DNA of 25,587 bases, from positions 1-25,587 of the forward strand of contig CALGIR010000166.1 of assembly GCA_937915475.1 (NCBI GenBank). Direction: 5' to 3'. This stretch comes from an uncultured Bacteroidales bacterium (GTDB taxonomy: Bacteria > Bacteroidota > Bacteroidia > Bacteroidales > Tenuifilaceae). A model generated the notes under the pieces. It was not told the origin of the DNA. It was given only the letters and a program-made list of their open reading frames with translations, and searched no databases. Numbering within the stretch: the first letter of the stretch is position 1; every line of letters begins with the position of its first letter. This document shows, piece by piece, positions 23,884-25,587 of the stretch. The position numbers and the translations under genes are program-made.

Positions 23884-23955
23884 CTCACCACTCACCACTC
23901 AACCTGAGCTTCCCTAAATAGGGTTTACCGTTTACCGTTTACCGCACCCCCCCCC
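23884..23955. repeat. Tandem heptamers, palindrome and C9 tract
   Basis: In order: CTCACCA twice, the palindrome CCCTA-AA-TAGGG (23912-23923), TTTACCG three times (23924-23944), and nine consecutive C's (23947-23955). The last two elements form the 3' end of the minus-strand gene next door. Confidence 0.7.
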
Positions 23956-24383
23956 TCCCTTATCCCTTCAATAAATGCTATAAACTCCTCACTGTTTGTG
24001 TGCACCAAAAATTTAAGTTTTCGTCCTTTCTTATCCGCATCAACATGGTAAAGTGCAAACCCACTCCTCTGCGGATGATGGAAGTTAAATCCAGCTTTCT
24101 CAATCTCCGCTATAAGTGTGCGTTCCTTGCTTCTTGCCAATGCTGCACCCTCAAAATCTTGAGCATGTACGTGTTTTAGTTTTAGGTGTGATGCTTCTTT
24201 GGTTTGGTCGAGTAGGTTTTTTACCTCAGCGTAAGGTTCGGTAGTAAACAATTGCTCGGTCAGGTATTCAACCTCTATAACAACGCCCTTTTCTACCAGT
24301 TCGTTGCAAAAACCGTCAATAAACTCATTGTCTTCTGAGTTCCAAAGTAGGTTGCTTAGAATAAAGTTGTAGGTAGTTTTCAT
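23925..24383 (-). CDS. Protein of unknown function with a UVR-like segment
   Basis: A 152-residue soluble protein. No family is recognised. The middle segment DFEGAALARSKERTLIAEIE resembles the UVR motif (seen in UvrB/UvrC, McsA and ClpC), a short helical hairpin for protein contacts; the match is partial. Two histidine/aromatic patches (NFHHPQ and FALYHVD) follow, then KFLVHTNSEEFIAFI. The ATG that begins MKTTYNFIL is preferred over an upstream ATG 54 bp away, whose leader (WRRPWLYLMQKL) looks non-native. The last codons (REGGGAVNGKR) are read through a C9 tract (G9 on the coding strand) and TTTACCG repeats, and the stop TAA itself lies in the repeat. The true C-terminus may thus have been altered. 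Confidence 0.65.
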   Translation of the reverse strand: MKTTYNFILSNLLWNSEDNEFIDGFCNELVEKGVVIEVEYLTEQLFTTEPYAEVKNLLDQTKEASHLKLKHVHAQDFEGAALARSKERTLIAEIEKAGFNFHHPQRSGFALYHVDADKKGRKLKFLVHTNSEEFIAFIEGIREGGGAVNGKR

Positions 24384-24541
24384 AAGTTTTTGCATTAAAT
24401 ATAACCATGGCCTACGCCAAAGTATGTCGTTAAGCAAAACTTGTTATCATTTTACGAAAAGAAAAAAGAGACCCTTTAAATAAGCACGATTACCGAGGGA
24501 GTGCATTAGGTCCATGATAAATAGGAGAGTCAAACATAAGA

Positions 24542-24551
24542 GGCGTTAGCC
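24542..24551. repeat. GTTA-loop hairpin 3
   Basis: GGC-GTTA-GCC, the shortest member of the small hairpin set in this region. Confidence 0.35.
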
Positions 24552-24647
24552 ATGCAATCTAAAAACTATATTCCGTTCTACAATTTTTCTGAAATGTAGC
24601 ACAAGTGTAACAAATTTGTAGTGCAAATATCGATTATCCTAAAAATA

Positions 24648-24681
24648 AAAAGCCCGCTAAACTCTTGTTTAACGGGCTTTT
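24648..24681 (-). terminator. Intrinsic terminator of tRNA-Pro
   Basis: AAAAGCCCG..CGGGCTTTT outer stem, then TAAAC/GTTTA inner stem after one mismatch, with loop TCTT. On the minus strand it runs into TTTTTATTTTT, a classical U-tract. It may also work in the other direction. Confidence 0.85.
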
Positions 24682-24705
24682 AGGCAAATGTTGTATTTCA
24701 AATAG

Positions 24706-24779
24706 TCGGGGTGAGAAGACTCGAACTTCCGACCCCTTGCACCCCATGCAAGTACGCTAGCCAACTGCGCCACACCCCG
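24706..24779 (-). tRNA. tRNA-Pro (anticodon GGG)
   Basis: A 74-nt cloverleaf on the minus strand. The acceptor CGGGGTG pairs with CACCCCG; the D arm has GCGC/GCGT, the anticodon stem is CTTGC/GCAAG with loop ATGGGGT, and the T arm is GGAAG-TTCGAGT-CTTCT. The anticodon is GGG with G37 after it, and a C1-G72 first pair with A73 is the normal identity set of bacterial tRNA-Pro. The 3' CCA is not encoded. Anticodon GGG reads CCC and CCU codons. It has its own promoter and terminator. Confidence 0.95.
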
Positions 24780-24794
24780 AACAAATTTGCGGTG

Positions 24795-24824
24795 CAAAGA
24801 TAGTCACTTTTTCTAAAAACCAAA
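24795..24824 (-). promoter_or_regulatory. Promoter of tRNA-Pro
   Basis: On the minus strand: TTTG, 18 bp, then TATCTTTG, close to the TTTG-N19-21-TAnnTTTG consensus, ending 15 bp before the tRNA 5' end. This is the best two-box match in the window. Confidence 0.7.
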
Positions 24825-24854
24825 GTATATTCAATTCGTTTTATAGAAACCTTT

Positions 24855-24888
24855 TTTGCGGTTTTTTTCCCATAGATAGTTAACTTTG
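24855..24888 (+). promoter_or_regulatory. Promoter upstream of trxB
   Basis: TTTG, 22 bp, then TAACTTTG. A second -7-like box TACTTTTG follows at 24920-24927 without a well-spaced -33 element. Either could start trxB transcription. Confidence 0.5.
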
Positions 24889-24964
24889 TATAATAAACAT
24901 AATGTGAACTCTTTCATTTTACTTTTGTTTAAAACAGTGTATTAATTAATTTAAGAATATCGAT

Positions 24965-25587
24965 ATGGAATTATTTAAACCTCTGGAGACTAAGGGTGAG
25001 GAGAGTAAAAAGGTTAAAACCAATGCTCCTTCGGAGCATGTAAGGGTACTAATTGTTGGTTCGGGTCCTGCTGGATATACAGCGGCCATATACGCTGCTA
25101 GGGCAAATTTAAGCCCCGTACTTTATGAGGGACTTCAGCCCGGTGGGCAGTTAACCACCACTACTGAGGTCGACAACTTCCCAGGTTATCCCGACGGGAT
25201 TACCGGGCCTGTTATGATGGAAGATTTAAAGAAGCAAGCAACCCGCTTTGGCACCGATGTGCGCTTTGGGATGGCTACTGCTGCCGACTTATCAAAGCAA
25301 CCCTATTCGGTTACAATTGATGATGATAAGATTATTACAGCCGATGCACTTATTATTGCAACAGGTGCAACCGCCAAATATCTGGGGTTAGAGTCGGAAG
25401 AAAAGTTTAAGGGGCAAGGCGTTTCTGCATGTGCTACTTGCGACGGATTCTTTTATAAAGGACAAAATGTTGCTGTGGTTGGTGGAGGCGATACAGCCTG
25501 CGAAGAAGCAACCTATTTATCTGGGATATGCAATAAGGTTTATATGATTGTACGTAAACCTTCCACATTCATCCGAACTTTAAACCG
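24965..25587 (+). CDS. trxB: Thioredoxin reductase, partial (3' end outside window)
   Basis: NADPH-dependent flavoenzyme that reduces thioredoxin. The visible 207 residues show the FAD-binding GSGPAG (32-37), GQLTTTTEVDNFPGYPDGI (61-79), the FAD-domain closing motif ATGA (132-135), the redox-active CATC (156-159) and the NADPH-binding GGGDTA (173-178). The order and spacing are those of low-molecular-weight bacterial TrxB (about 310 residues). An extra N-terminal stretch of about 25 polar residues precedes the first strand. The last residues before the edge (RKPSTFIRTLN) differ from the usual R(R/K)xxxRAS pattern, possibly an edge artefact. Its promoter is separate from the tRNA. Confidence 0.95.
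   Translation, partial: MELFKPLETKGEESKKVKTNAPSEHVRVLIVGSGPAGYTAAIYAARANLSPVLYEGLQPGGQLTTTTEVDNFPGYPDGITGPVMMEDLKKQATRFGTDVRFGMATAADLSKQPYSVTIDDDKIITADALIIATGATAKYLGLESEEKFKGQGVSACATCDGFFYKGQNVAVVGGGDTACEEATYLSGICNKVYMIVRKPSTFIRTLN

Larger units (their letters stand above)
23465..23924. other. Repeat-rich intergenic region, no gene seen
   Basis: 460 bp with no supported ORF. It contains a weak terminator, several hairpins, short tandem repeats and palindromes, listed separately. It marks the junction between the accessory cluster and the backbone. Confidence 0.6.
24384..24705. other. Intergenic region between the unknown gene and tRNA-Pro
   Basis: No ORF is supported. It contains a further short GTTA-loop hairpin and the tRNA terminator. 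A TAnnTTTG box for the leftward gene was not found. Confidence 0.5.

Noticed and set aside
24706..24779. tRNA-Pro as an integration site for the accessory region
   Set aside because: No second copy of the tRNA 3' end and no integrase gene are found in the window, and the terminator and another gene lie between the tRNA and the cluster.

Overview
The window reads as the chromosome of a member of the Bacteroidota, probably order Bacteroidales or a close relative. The main pointers are a fused MurF-alanine racemase gene, several TAnnTTTG promoter elements with few Shine-Dalgarno sequences, and GxxExxY and four-helix-bundle accessory genes of the kind scattered through this phylum. No genus can be named from the sequence alone.

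Bases 1-7915 are a housekeeping block. On the minus strand lie thymidine kinase and then murF-alr, whose reading frame stops early at the window edge. On the plus strand, fired from the same divergent promoter region, come a conserved protein of unknown function and rsmI, then a ROK/polyphosphate-glucokinase-like gene, ispE, an exported HELAH protein, a pterin-carbinolamine dehydratase and a DJ-1/PfpI protein. A TlpA-like thioredoxin lipoprotein faces them. Bases 7916-9901 hold two genes of unknown function, a perfect 17-bp palindrome, an 18-bp direct repeat and a strong hairpin.

Bases 9902-18561 are a complete type I restriction-modification locus: hsdM (with a long C-terminal extension), hsdS (two target-recognition domains), hsdR and a YgjP/DUF45-type metallopeptidase. 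Two accessory genes sit inside it: a GxxExxY (PD-(D/E)XK-like) gene between hsdS and hsdR, and a four-helix-bundle gene between hsdR and the peptidase. The four-helix gene lies between inverted AT-rich repeats that run into the 5' end of the peptidase gene.

Bases 18628-23464 are the most unusual part: a tight, co-directional five-gene set. It encodes a WYL-domain regulator preceded by an inverted repeat, a DUF429 RNase H-fold protein, an uncharacterised protein starting RYVGDIGDF, a protein whose N-terminus resembles a DnaQ-type exonuclease with its catalytic residues replaced and whose C-terminus carries YD-like repeats, and a DnaA-like AAA+ ATPase without DnaA's DNA-binding domain IV. Position beside the restriction locus and the protein types suggest a defence or nucleic-acid-surveillance module; this is inference.

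Bases 23465-25587 return to the backbone after a repeat-rich spacer of small hairpins and tandem repeats: a minus-strand gene of unknown function whose 3' end is built from those repeats, tRNA-Pro(GGG) with its own promoter and terminator, and the start of trxB, cut by the window end.
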